Assembly (NCBI RefSeq): GCF_001522545.3
Contig: NC_031770.1
Location: 87,211,594 to 87,275,593 of the forward strand
Direction of reading: 5' to 3'
DNA: 64,000 bases
From: Parus major
Lineage: Eukaryota > Chordata > Aves > Passeriformes > Paridae
How positions within the stretch are numbered: position 1 is the first letter of the stretch; each line of letters begins with the position of its first letter. The translations under genes were made by a program, and so were the position numbers. The notes beneath the pieces were generated by a model. It made no database searches. It was given only the letters and a program-made list of their open reading frames with translations, and was not told the DNA's origin. Positions 30,001-38,070 of the stretch are shown here, in pieces.

Positions 30001-33000
30001 ACTTTTTAGTATGGCCTATAGCAACAGGACAAGGGTAATGATTTTAAACTGAGAGAGGGTAGCTTCAGATTGGATGTAAGGAAGAACTCTTTTATTATGA
30101 GAATGGTGAAACACTGGAACAGGTTGCCCAGAGAGGTGGTAGATGCTCCATCCCTGAAAACCTTCAAGGTCAGGTTGAACATGTCCATTGCAGAGGGGCT
30201 GGACTAGATGACCTCCAGAGGTCATCCCTTGCATACCACATCATTCTCTGATTCTATGCTACTGTTCTCCCCAGGAGATGTAGTTATAATTCAACTTACA
30301 AAACCTGTGTTTTCTGGATAGATGTCTCTATGTGTTTCTTATAGGCATGCACTAGAACTGTTTAAAAGACATACAATCAATTGCTACCAGTATCCATCAC
30401 ACACAGTCAGGTAACAGGTAACTCACCATAAAAAGAGCTTAGTATTGACAAAAAGCTTAGTTCTTGATGAATGATGTGCAATGTAAACCCTAAACCTCAG
30501 CAAAATATGTTGATGAGTAACAACTTTGGATCAGGCCAGTAAAAACTCCCAACAAAAACTGATGTCCAGGAAGCAGTAAGAAAAAGAGCAGAAAACAAAC
30601 CCACACTCAAAACCAACTTAAGAGCAAGAGAGAATGGGGTTCTGAAAACAAAAACACATGATCTCCAAAATAAAGCAGAGAAAATGTCACAATCTTGAGA
30701 AACAAGGCATGTGGGTAAGAAGCAGGCCTGAATCAAGCCCTTCTCATATACTCCTGTTCACATAAGAAATTTCACACGTACACTGTTGGGTTGAAGGCAT
30801 ATAAAGATAGCATCTTGTTTGTGCATAGGTTTTCTACTCCTGAATTCAGTTCACATCTGCTTTCAAAGATGTATTAGTGAACCATGCCTTCCGCTCCTCC
30901 ATTTTATCTATGATAAAATGATTACTGTTTTAGCTACAACACCTGTCCTCAGTTTAAGTATTACTACCTTTATCTCTTCAGCTTGCTCACAGCAATCAAA
31001 TAAGCTGTAGCACGAAATCTGCAGCACTCCTAAAGTTCTACAAAACAGAATACATTCCAGTTATTCAAGAAGCATCAAATATGATAAATCTGTCCTTTGC
31101 TGGTCCTGTGAATTAATTTCCATGAGCACTTTGCTCCTTTTCATAAACTCTTTAATAGTCTAGGCATGGGTTATGCAAAACACAGAATATATTTAAGCAA
31201 GTTTTGTCAGGAGAGTTATACTTTTTTACTTTTCAGACAAACTGAAGTTGGTGAACAGATAAGCTTCCACCTAAACTGAGAAAAATAGCTTTTGCATGGC
31301 TTAATTCATATGAAGGGTACTACCATCTTGAATAACCACATTCTTACCAGCAGACTACATCAGTGGTGTTACATCACCAACAGCATCAGACAAATAAAAT
31401 AAATCACAACTATATGAACTTCCAAGGAAAAAAGACAAGCAAAGAAACAGTACTTCAAACTGATGCTCATTATTCTTAACTAAAAAATTGTAAACACATA
31501 CTGCAGTCCTACCATGTCAGAATAAGGACAGTTCTTATCAAGACCTACAGAGAACAAGCAACAACAAGAACATTTCATGTTCCTTCAGACACCTACACTA
31601 ACTCCAAATTACACATTTTAATTTCTTTACTGAAATGTAGCTCTATTGGTACTTTCAGATTTAAAAACAAAACATTAAATTCATATACACAGCATAAATC
31701 AAATTAGCTTTGAATGCCTTAGTCTTCTGACAGCCTGAAATAGTAGCTGCCAAGTAAATGTATTTGCTCACTTATTTTTAAGGACCTTGAAACTAATTGT
31801 GATTATTTAAGTAATAATAGTATTAATTATTGCACTACTTTCAGGAGAAATATATACCAGGAAGCACCTGAAAGTTTCTTTGTACCTTCCAAAATATCCA
31901 GCTGTACCCTATGAGTCAACTAAAAATTTTTAAATGCAGTACAGGTTTACTGGAGGATGCACAGGATGCAATCTAACAAAAGAGTTTGCAAGAGAGGTGG
32001 AATGTGGTTTAGTTTTGTACATTCTAAGGCCTTATGCATATTAAGAAGGATACAATTTTTATTTGGCAGGTTACAGACAAAAATGCATAAGAATACAGAC
32101 TATTGCAAGAGGAAACAAATGCATTAAGGATGGCCTCAAAAATGTTCTTCTGAAGTAGGAAAAAAGCATCAAATATCTTGTTTTGGCTTGATAGCTTTTT
32201 CATTGCCTTAATCAATATAAACTTTGATTTACAGTTTTCCATGATGTAATGCCACCTAATTTAGTGAAGGTGAAAATTTAGTCTGTTAGTAATAGTAAAA
32301 GGTCCCAAGTTCTTTATGATTAGGAAATCATAAAGATTTTCAGAAACAGTTCATAAAACTTGCTCAAAAAAATTAAACATTGATATAATAATGCAACTGC
32401 ATTAATCTATAACACTTCTCTATAATGAAGCTAAAAAACTATGTTTTTTAAATTTCTAGTCAAATAAAGAAACTGCTAAGAATAGAGTATATTTTTGTCT
32501 CTTGCATGAAATTCAGTGTAATTATGCAATAAATTCTGAGATTATTTTTATTTAAAAGTTTGCTGTAAATTGTTTCCAAATCAGGTATTCCAAAAAATAA
32601 AAAAAAAAAAATTATTATCATTCCAGGGTCTTGAAGCTAACCAAAGCAAAACATCCAGAATCAGCTCAGTACCAGATGACCTAGCAGTAACAGAGTAACA
32701 CTGAGGTCAGAGCTGTAATTTGTACAACTCTCCTGCTCCTACTGCTAATCCAGAAATACAATATTTTTTTAAGCCAACCAGTGACTTCAGTGATCAGGCA
32801 CAGTATCTACACTAAACAAATCTTGACTTTCATTAGGAGCAATTGACAGACAAAGCCTAGGTTATTTCTGATCCACAGAAAGAGCTATGCTCTATTGTTA
32901 CATTACAAAATTAAGAAGACCTGCACATAGTTTACATGCCAGGCATGTATGAAGTGTATCAAAAAAGGGCAGCAAGGCGACAGAAATCCCAACTTATTAT

Positions 33001-33323
33001 TTCTATGTTATGAAAAAAGGGCTGGTACTAGAGTGAAACTGTATTTTAAACTGTAATCTTAAAAAATTGTAAGATTTACCTGTAGAACAAGGCATCTGGA
33101 AATTGGGGTCATTGCTATCCAAAACAGGCAAACAGAACTGGGCACTTGCAGATCCTAGCATAGGATCCTTATCGCTGAGCATGTTCTTCAGCGAATCCTC
33201 TAAGACATTTTGACTTGTACTAAAATCCTCACAGACTTCATTCTCCAGGTTGGATTCTAGAAATAGGGCATCATCTAAGTGTTCAGTAGGAATTAAATGG
33301 TTAAATGTATCAACTATATCCAT
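1..33323 (-). CDS. PHF3: PHF3, PHD finger protein 3, N-terminal ~1209 residues (partial, spliced)
   Basis: Coding exons on the minus strand, in transcript order, are 33323-33080, 23732-23571, 22435-20626, 10115-9791, 8769-8592, 7073-6923, 6818-6662, 5620-5504, 3052-2921, 2473-2341, 1880-1688 and 27-1 (cut by the window edge). All introns are GT-AG and the phases join without a break: 3629 nt, about 1209 residues. Human PHF3 has about 2039 residues (from memory), so roughly 60 percent is here. Visible domains are the start MDIVDTFNHLIP, a long Ser/Lys/Glu-rich disordered region (about 136-700), a PHD finger (about 729-778), a TFIIS central-domain homology region (about 925-1048) and the LFDLNCKICIGRMAPP segment (about 1125-1142). 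The SPOC domain is off the left edge. Known role: PHF3 binds the phosphorylated RNA polymerase II C-terminal tail through SPOC, competes with TFIIS, and affects elongation and mRNA stability in the nucleus. Identity is from recognised protein sequence; no alignment was run. Confidence 0.95.
181..215. repeat. Perfect inverted repeat, 13-bp arms, 9-nt loop
   Basis: The arms acatggttgtctg (181-193) and cagacaaccatgt (203-215) are exact reverse complements around tcttgctgg. A G-U and an A-U pair could extend the stem by two in RNA. It lies in PHF3 intron sequence close to the exon at 1-27. Confidence 0.95.
832..877. repeat. Two 19-bp direct repeats, 27-bp period
   Basis: Tattacagtataatgttta occurs at 832-850 and again at 859-877, exactly identical, inside a PHF3 intron. 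Confidence 0.9.
1688..1880 (-). CDS. PHF3: PHF3 coding exon 11
   Basis: 193 nt, residues 1137-1200, GRMAPPTDDLSGKKVKVSVG then ARKQSDNEAESIADALSSTS, ending SFTPLP plus two bases. The acceptor is ttttctgcag. The donor is aaa|gtaata with A rather than G at the last exon base. Phase 2 joins the first base of the next exon to give Lys. Reading on into the intron gives a stop codon at once (AAG TAA), because the TAA lies inside the donor sequence. Confidence 0.92.
1881..2340 (-). other. PHF3: PHF3 intron between coding exons 10 and 11
   Basis: 460 bases, no gene. A small inverted repeat, actgtata tgtt tatacagt, sits at 2019-2038. Nothing else is recognised. Confidence 0.85.
2341..2473 (-). CDS. 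PHF3: PHF3 coding exon 10
   Basis: 133 nt, residues 1093-1136. A variable acidic start, EPNTKLFERSEEAEKDKEIN, leads into the conserved HLFDLNCKICIG segment, a short motif found before SPOC in this protein family. The acceptor is ttttcttag and the donor atag|gtaatt. The stretch is short and Glu-rich and no frame covers it alone, so it was found by phase and homology. Confidence 0.92.
2474..2920 (-). other. PHF3: PHF3 intron between coding exons 9 and 10
   Basis: 447 bases of AT-rich sequence. Nothing recognisable on either strand. Confidence 0.85.
2921..3052 (-). CDS. PHF3: PHF3 coding exon 9
   Basis: 132 nt, 44 codons, residues 1049-1092, TIEMIEKEQREVERRPITKI continuing to MKEQEEVMEIQ. The acceptor is ttttcacag and the donor cag|gtagaa. 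It follows the TFIIS-like domain and is nearly identical to human in its first 28 residues, then turns acidic and variable. Confidence 0.95.
3053..5503 (-). other. PHF3: PHF3 intron between coding exons 8 and 9
   Basis: 2451 bases. The main content is an LTR-like block at about 3962-4402. The rest is AT-rich and unassigned. Confidence 0.85.
3962..4402 (-). mobile_element. Probable solo LTR of an avian endogenous retrovirus
   Basis: This block is GC-richer than its surroundings and read on the minus strand looks like an LTR. It starts near TGTGTTTTGTTGTGAGG, carries an AATAAA polyadenylation signal within tgctgaataaatggtttc (about 4054-4071), and ends with a GCTGTGGAACGCAACA-type tail. No gag, pol or env sequence is adjacent, so it would be a solo LTR. 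I found no convincing target-site duplication, so the ends are approximate. It lies in the same orientation as PHF3. The open frames across it (3987-4358 and the reverse) are not treated as genes. Confidence 0.55.
5504..5620 (-). CDS. PHF3: PHF3 coding exon 8 (end of TFIIS-like domain)
   Basis: 117 nt, exactly 39 codons, residues 1010-1048. It reads ILFKKVLKGEVTPDHLIKMS, then PEELASKELAAW, then RQRENRH. This is the last helical part of the TFIIS central domain (MSPEELAS motif). Flanked by ttattctag and gtgaga. Human has arginines where this has Lys and Gln (LIRMS, WRRRENRH, from memory). Confidence 0.95.
5621..6661 (-). other. PHF3: PHF3 intron between coding exons 7 and 8
   Basis: 1041 bases, purine-rich on the plus strand around 6040-6550. 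No gene or repeat family recognised. Confidence 0.85.
6662..6818 (-). CDS. PHF3: PHF3 coding exon 7 (TFIIS-like domain core)
   Basis: 157 nt, residues 957-1009. It contains AAKVATRIERELFSFFRDTD and YKNKYRSLMFNLKDPKNN, the hallmark KYRSL.FNLKD.KN segment of TFIIS domain II, which contacts RNA polymerase II. The TFIIS zinc ribbon that stimulates transcript cleavage is not part of this family, so binding without cleavage is expected (family knowledge). The donor is aat|gtatgt. Confidence 0.96.
6923..7073 (-). CDS. PHF3: PHF3 coding exon 6 (start of TFIIS-like domain)
   Basis: 151 nt, residues 907-956. A lysine-rich segment (EKQEVKKKKNEKG) leads into ASKPSADQIRQSVKQSLKEI, the first helix of the TFIIS central-domain homology. 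It ends LMKR with Arg split across the intron. The acceptor is ttgatag, the donor aaaag|gtaaag. Confidence 0.93.
7074..8591 (-). other. PHF3: PHF3 intron between coding exons 5 and 6
   Basis: 1518 bases. A G/T-rich low-complexity patch lies at about 7218-7268. Nothing else recognised. Confidence 0.85.
8592..8769 (-). CDS. PHF3: PHF3 coding exon 5 (linker)
   Basis: 178 nt, residues 848-906, reading ESGDGKNLPESRDSDSKKGQ and ending in LSTVERSTKS. The acceptor is ttgctttcag and the donor is cag|gtacca. It is a charged, probably disordered linker between the PHD finger and the TFIIS-like domain. It is less conserved with human than its neighbours, but phases match on both sides. Confidence 0.88.
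8770..9790 (-). other. PHF3: PHF3 intron between coding exons 4 and 5
   Basis: 1021 AT-rich bases with no recognised element. Confidence 0.85.
9791..10115 (-). CDS. PHF3: PHF3 coding exon 4 (core of PHD finger)
   Basis: 325 nt, residues 739-847. It completes the PHD finger: MVGCGRCDDWFHGDCVGLSL, then a spacer, then YVCVKCCAEED. With CGFC from the previous exon this gives the C4HC3 ligand order C729, C732, C744, C747, H752, C755, C775, C778. PHD fingers usually read histone tails; for PHF3 the ligand is not clear. The exon ends KHKVKIFRR before a gtgagt donor. The second half is variable linker. Confidence 0.95.
11273..11293 (+). repeat. G-tract with G-quadruplex potential
   Basis: Twenty-one bases with runs of 6, 8 and 5 G separated by single A, enough for a four-stacked-strand G-quadruplex. 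It is followed to about 11400 by G/T-rich low complexity. The G-rich strand is the template strand for PHF3. Confidence 0.85.
16177..16189 (+). promoter_or_regulatory. Perfect DR1 nuclear-receptor motif (AGGTCA n AGGTCA)
   Basis: AGGTCA at 16177-16182 and 16184-16189, separated by one G. This is the consensus site for RXR heterodimers, HNF4 and COUP-TF proteins. It sits in a PHF3 intron, with no evidence of function beyond the match. Confidence 0.5.
16236..16376 (+). repeat. A-rich low-complexity tract
   Basis: Long A runs interrupted by G and C. The short lysine-rich open frame across it is a product of composition. Confidence 0.85.
16943..16970. repeat. Perfect inverted repeat, 11-bp arms
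   Basis: Arms ttttcatttat (16943-16953) and ataaatgaaaa (16960-16970) pair exactly around ggatag. Confidence 0.9.
20626..22435 (-). CDS. PHF3: PHF3 large coding exon (disordered region and start of PHD finger)
   Basis: 1810 nt encoding residues 136-738 plus two bases of Arg739. It opens with EPVRSLRQSTLAKRSN and continues as low-complexity Ser, Glu, Lys and Thr-rich sequence that looks disordered and diverges strongly from human. Conservation returns near the end: NLQPRQRRSSKSLSLDEPP followed by LFIPDN. The exon ends in SKQCGFCKKPHGN, which supplies the first zinc ligands of the PHD finger (C729, C732). The donor is aacag|gtgtgt at 20625. The reading frame stays open past this donor to 20484, but that tail is intronic. 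Confidence 0.95.
22436..23570 (-). other. PHF3: PHF3 intron between coding exons 2 and 3
   Basis: 1135 bases. A very AT-rich segment with repeated ttattataaatta-like units lies at about 23058-23120. Nothing else recognised. Confidence 0.85.
23571..23732 (-). CDS. PHF3: PHF3 coding exon 2
   Basis: 162 nt, phase 1 to phase 1, residues 82-135. It reads VIGLDDTMDEEGVKESGNDT and ends in TSPRKSPRLMAQ. The acceptor is ttttccag. The donor is gtgatc, which is weaker than the consensus. The acidic tract followed by the basic SPRKSPR motif matches the human protein. No folded domain is visible. Confidence 0.93.
23733..33079 (-). other. PHF3: PHF3 9.3-kb intron between coding exons 1 and 2
   Basis: The clear content is one CR1 LINE fragment at 29816-30258. 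An imperfect GGTCT-type micro-repeat lies at about 29591-29631. The remaining sequence, including 24000-29800 and 30260-33079, shows no exon with homology I can name. Confidence 0.85.
29816..30258 (+). mobile_element. CR1 LINE, 5'-truncated 3' end
   Basis: This matches the 3' part of avian CR1 elements: gcctgggagagctggggttg, the cacaggttgcccagagaggtgg-like segment at about 30117-30139, ctggactagatgacctccag, and the terminal attctctgattctatg repeat unit typical of CR1. CR1 copies are normally truncated at the 5' end and lack target duplications, as here. It is antisense to PHF3. Divergence looks moderate. The two short reverse-strand open frames over it are not genes. Confidence 0.95.
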
Positions 33324-33348
33324 GAAGACTCCTGTGTGTCTTTCAGCC
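33080..33348 (-). CDS. PHF3: PHF3 first coding exon, with 25-nt 5'UTR
   Basis: The acceptor is ctttctatag before 33348 and the ATG is at 33323-33321. It encodes residues 1-81, from MDIVDTFNHLIP to NFQMPCST, nearly identical to human from memory. The donor follows 33080 and splits a Val codon after its first base. The 25 nt before the ATG are open in the same frame, so an upstream in-frame start in exon 1 cannot be excluded. The start context is mediocre (T at -3, G at +4). Codons 82 onward are in the exon at 23732. Confidence 0.93.
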
Positions 33349-34759
33349 CTATAGAAAGACAAGAAAAATACCATAAGAAAATAAGCTACAAATTGTAAAA
33401 CACCTAAGACACCAGCAAACTTTTTAGCTGTTGTGTTTTATAAAGAGTGCTTAAGGTACTTCAGAATTATAAAAAATAATTTAAAAGCTGATTATGGCTT
33501 AGTATGGCTCACTGCATAACTAAAAATCAATTCCCTAATTATTTTTAAAAGAAATTCCATGCTAATCTCCTCTATCAGCATCTGAGTGCTGACACTTCTA
33601 CAGATTGTCTATATAACGAAGATAACTAAACAACTCCTTTCTAAAATTTGTTTAAACCTTAACCAACCCAAGGGGGTAGGACACCAGAGGAGGAGGATAT
33701 CAAGAACAAGCGCACCTGGAGATAGCAGCACTGTGAGCAGAACTCTTCTTTTTTTTAAATGTAAAAATGTGAGGTCAGCTTCCACTAACATCAATGGAGC
33801 TGAGAAGGTTCCAGAGCCTGCCATACTAATTTTTCTATTTCAGTTCAAACAGAAACTATATTTCTGTTCAAAGAGCAACTAATAAGTACTTCAAGGTTTT
33901 ATTGCTATTATTTTTCACCAGTCAATACAATTACAGAAATTTTATATGAAAATCTGACCTCAATGAAGTACATGAGAATTCTAAGCTGGCATCAAAAGGA
34001 GGAGCCTTTTGAAACTACAGTTTTGAAGAATTTTAGGTGAACTTCAAGAAGTTTACCTAAGGATTTGTAAATAAAGATGGCAATTGTATCTTAGAAGGAA
34101 TTCTTTATTTTCTAGGTCTTCTTTGCAATGTAGCAGAAGTGTAACTATGAAAATAGAGACTTAGCTAATATGTATGTATAACTAAACAACAAAATGGGAA
34201 AAAAGTAGCAAAACACTTCTTCAAAAGTTTTGCTTTAGCATATACTCAAAGTGGAGAAAGATAACTATAATAATAAATCTGACCAGACAGATATGGAAAA
34301 TGGAGCACTGCAGTACTGCCTGGCTTAATTTGGCACACAGGATAGTCTGAAAGGCCAGTTTTCGGCACACAAAGCTGTTAAAGCTTTTGGAAACAGCAAA
34401 AGGACACAAATATTTTCCTGCTCCTTCCTTCATCATCCTGCTCCCACATGAGACAATTATTTCTTTTTAGAATGAACACACTAATTAAAGGAAAATGACA
34501 AGTGAGAATTGGAGTTTGCAGTGCTTGAATTACTTTCTAGATGGCTATTCCAGCAACCTGCCACTAAATAAATCCAGTACTTATGCTCAACAGAACATTA
34601 AGCGTGCTTCCTTAGACACATTAATGGGGCATTTCTGTTTTAGCAATCAACTGGGAATATCCTAGCCAGATATATGTAAGGGCTCTGTTATCATTTCAAC
34701 CCCATTTATGCCATTACTTTGTTTCATAAATTTACAAAAACTACAGGTTTAACACGAAC

Positions 34760-34935
34760 AGAGTTTCATTTTGTTTGGGTGGGGTTTCTTAGGGCTTTGT
34801 TTTTTGAGTTTCTTTTGTTTTGCCGTTTTTCTTTCTTTGTTGGTTTTTTCTTTGGTGGGTTTTTTTGTTGTTGGTTTGGTTTGGTTTTTTGGTGGGGTTT
34901 TGTTGGATTTTGGGTTGTTGGGGTTTTATTTTCAA
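34760..34935 (+). repeat. G/T-rich low-complexity tract
   Basis: Almost only T and G on the plus strand, with runs such as ggtttggtttggttttttgg. The hydrophobic open frames here and the Lys/Gln/Asn-rich one on the reverse are artefacts of composition. Confidence 0.9.
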
Positions 34936-35650
34936 ACAGCAAGTCTTTCTTCTATATCTCATAGGGCAGCTCAGAAGAAAGAAATAGCCAGGGGTATGGC
35001 ACTGTGCCTCTGCAGAGCATGGTATCTTTCCAATTTCTACACTAACCACAAAAAAGCAGTCTAATACACAAGAGCCTACTGACCAAGCAGCCAGAAGAAA
35101 GGAAAGCTTAACCAAATCACATGCATTTAGCAAAGAGGCATGAGACTTTAGCAGCAAGTCATAGCTTGAAAGCTCACTCACCAACTTTTATCTTATATGA
35201 CTGCTTTTATCAAGCAATGCAGTGCATCTACATATACATGATACCAACTATTACCTATAGCAGCCAACATTGTTTCTGAAATTCCAAATCTGGCAACAAA
35301 TGAAGAAGCAAACTACTGGAATAAGTACTACGCTGCACTGTATAATCAGTTTTTATTATTGTACCAAGTAGTTACAACAATCTGATACTACACAGGATAA
35401 ACTACCAGAGATGCAGTGGCTCCAAGTAAGAAAATAAATTAAAAATGCCCCAATACAGTACTTTAAAGTAATGACAGTAATGACAGGCTTTTTTCATGTT
35501 AGCATCACATGAGCACAAGAGTAACAGCCACAGGATAAAATTATGATGAACCTTGACATTAACAGGTGTCAATGACACCGCAATGGAACACCTACACATA
35601 GTGAGAATGCAAGAAATCTTTTGCATCCAAAATCAGAAAGTGGCAGAGGC

Positions 35651-35678
35651 ATATGTTATATGTTGAGATATAACATAT
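35651..35678. repeat. Perfect inverted repeat, 10-bp arms
   Basis: atatgttata (35651-35660) and tataacatat (35669-35678) pair exactly around an 8-nt loop. Confidence 0.9.
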
Positions 35679-38036
35679 CCCAAGCTTTTTTCTATATAGG
35701 AGAACATTTATATATTTGTTACTCAACTATTATTGTGCCCAAAGCAGTGATGACCACTTCATAAAAAGTTAAGAAGAAAAGCTTGAGAAGAATATTAGCT
35801 CTTGCTACAAAAATCCCTGACAGAAATTAACTGTCTTTAGTGATGTGATGAAGAAAAATATTACCTATGCTTTTGTAAGACTACCATACAGCCATTCAGA
35901 ACACTAAAAGAACTGGGAACTGTTAAAGCAACTCTATATGCAGTGGCCACAGACTCCTTCAATGAGCCCTAAGCAGCTAGTAGAGAAAATTCAAGAGGAA
36001 TTTTACTGAAAGCTTTATTTCTGGAGCATAAGTCTATGATCAAGTATAATTTCTACCCAAATTCTGCATCAAAAAAGTCAGGGGCTTGCACAAAAATACT
36101 ACTACCACAAAATCTAATCTTAAATAATTTGTTCTACCATTTTTAGAACAGAAAGTTTATGCCAGCAAAACATAGCAAATCAAAATTTTGCTTTACCTAG
36201 TTCAAAAAACCACTCTGATTCTTTTTGTAATTTGTACAAGCTATTTAAAAATTATTTCTAACATTACTAGATTAACTATCATAAGAAGTGTAGAATCTGT
36301 GGGCCTGAGGATGAAAGAAACTTCTTTAGCTAGACAGCTGTTAGAAACAGTTGCTGCAAGGAAAAAAAAAATCTTTCCCTGTTCCCTGCACAATGCCTTA
36401 AATGTATGAATTTTGAATGGCTTATTTTGCATTTGAAACACTTTGAACATCAGGAAAAATAGCCAGAGGTACAGGTAAAATCACAGTTAAGATTTTCATG
36501 CTCACTTATTTCCAAAGATAATCCTAACCCCTCAAAGGAAGAATGCATTACTCCACTGGAACACAGCTGTGTCCTCCACTTGAACCCTAGTGGCCAGTGC
36601 CTCAGCAAGGCTCCCAGCAGATGCGCACATACCAAGCGTACTCCCATTGCACAGTAATTCACAAGCACTATCCCAATGGGGAGCTAATCAGAAGCAACAG
36701 AATATGAAAAGTATTATGCAGGCAGAACCAGTGAGGAGTGCTCATAAATGAGGCAAAGGAGCAAATCCCAGCCAGGCTCAGTGAAACTTCTCCCACCCCA
36801 CTGGCTCCTGGAGCATCAGGGCATGTACTGAGACTGTTACAGCACAGCAGCATACTGTGGGTATGTCTACATAAAAGAAGAGCTCACCATCAAGAAAATA
36901 TTGAAATATAGAGAGCATTCTCCTCAGTTCACTAAATACATTTCTCTCACACTTTTGCAAATTATTTTGATCAGCCTCTCCACTGCAAAAACAGAAGCAA
37001 CAAACGCAGAAGTAACATTGCAACAACTACAAAGTAACTCACCGTCTATGTCATTAAGTGATCCAACACTATAAACAGCTCTGTTAGAAAACACTACTGT
37101 CAAATATAACGCCCAGAATTTTCCCCACATGTTTACCGTAAAATTTCTTCATGCTCTCAACATTGTTTCCTTTTACAGTCTGAGTCTTTCAGTTTAAAAA
37201 AAGAAATTCTTCCACTGCTGAATTACTTTATTAAGCCACATATGCTATAATATTGCCTCCAATCCCAACAAATGTGGTATGAAATAAACATGCTGTAGGA
37301 TCTGCCACAGCAGATTTTTATGTTCTCCCCATTTACCATATTTTCATTACATCTTCCACAGTTCTATATGACTTTCTAAAATTAAAAGGTAAATAGCCAG
37401 AATGATCACTTCCTGAGAAAAGAAACTGAGATCTCAAACAAGCGTATCCTTCCAAACTAATCTTGGAAGGGAAGAAAGACTAGAAACTGGACAAGAAATA
37501 TAGTACATCCTTAAGCTTTTTCACTGCTTAGTTTGTCTCTGAAAGAGGCAAAGAATTACTTCAGTTCCTGTTGTATTATTTTCTTAATCACAACAGAGAA
37601 AAGAAATTTAGTGGAGATACCCAACTTCATCTGCACAAGATTTCTACGATCTTATCTAAAATGCATCTCGGGCAGGGGCAATCACTATTTGTATTTACCA
37701 CCAAGCACTCTGCGTGTTTCTTAGCTGGTGGGCAGTCCAAGCACACTGTTGATTGCATTTTAAATAGTCTCCCTTAAACATCAGCATGCGAAAGTGTTTC
37801 ATTTTTCAACTACATATTTGGATGTATGTTAGATACATTTGTCTTGGTATTTTTTCTTTCTTTTCCTTTACATTAATTTTGTTAATTTCTTACACTACTC
37901 CCACATCATTTATTATACTAAGCAAATGTTAGGTTTCCCTGTAATTAGTCTCTTTCCTTCCCTCTCTGCCCAGGGGGTGAATTTAATAGATCAGTTTACC
38001 TTTTTAAGTTGACTTCCATATTTTAGCTTATATTTT

Positions 38037-38070
38037 AAAGTTAGTAATATAATAAAAAGTTAGTAATATA
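38037..38070. repeat. 15-bp direct repeat pair
   Basis: aaagttagtaatata occurs at 38037-38051 and 38056-38070. Confidence 0.9.

Noticed and set aside
30006..30234. Two short reverse-strand frames
   Set aside because: They are antisense to the CR1 LINE fragment.
34719..35184. Phe/Gly/Trp-rich frames and a Lys/Gln-rich reverse frame
   Set aside because: Products of the G/T-rich low-complexity tract.
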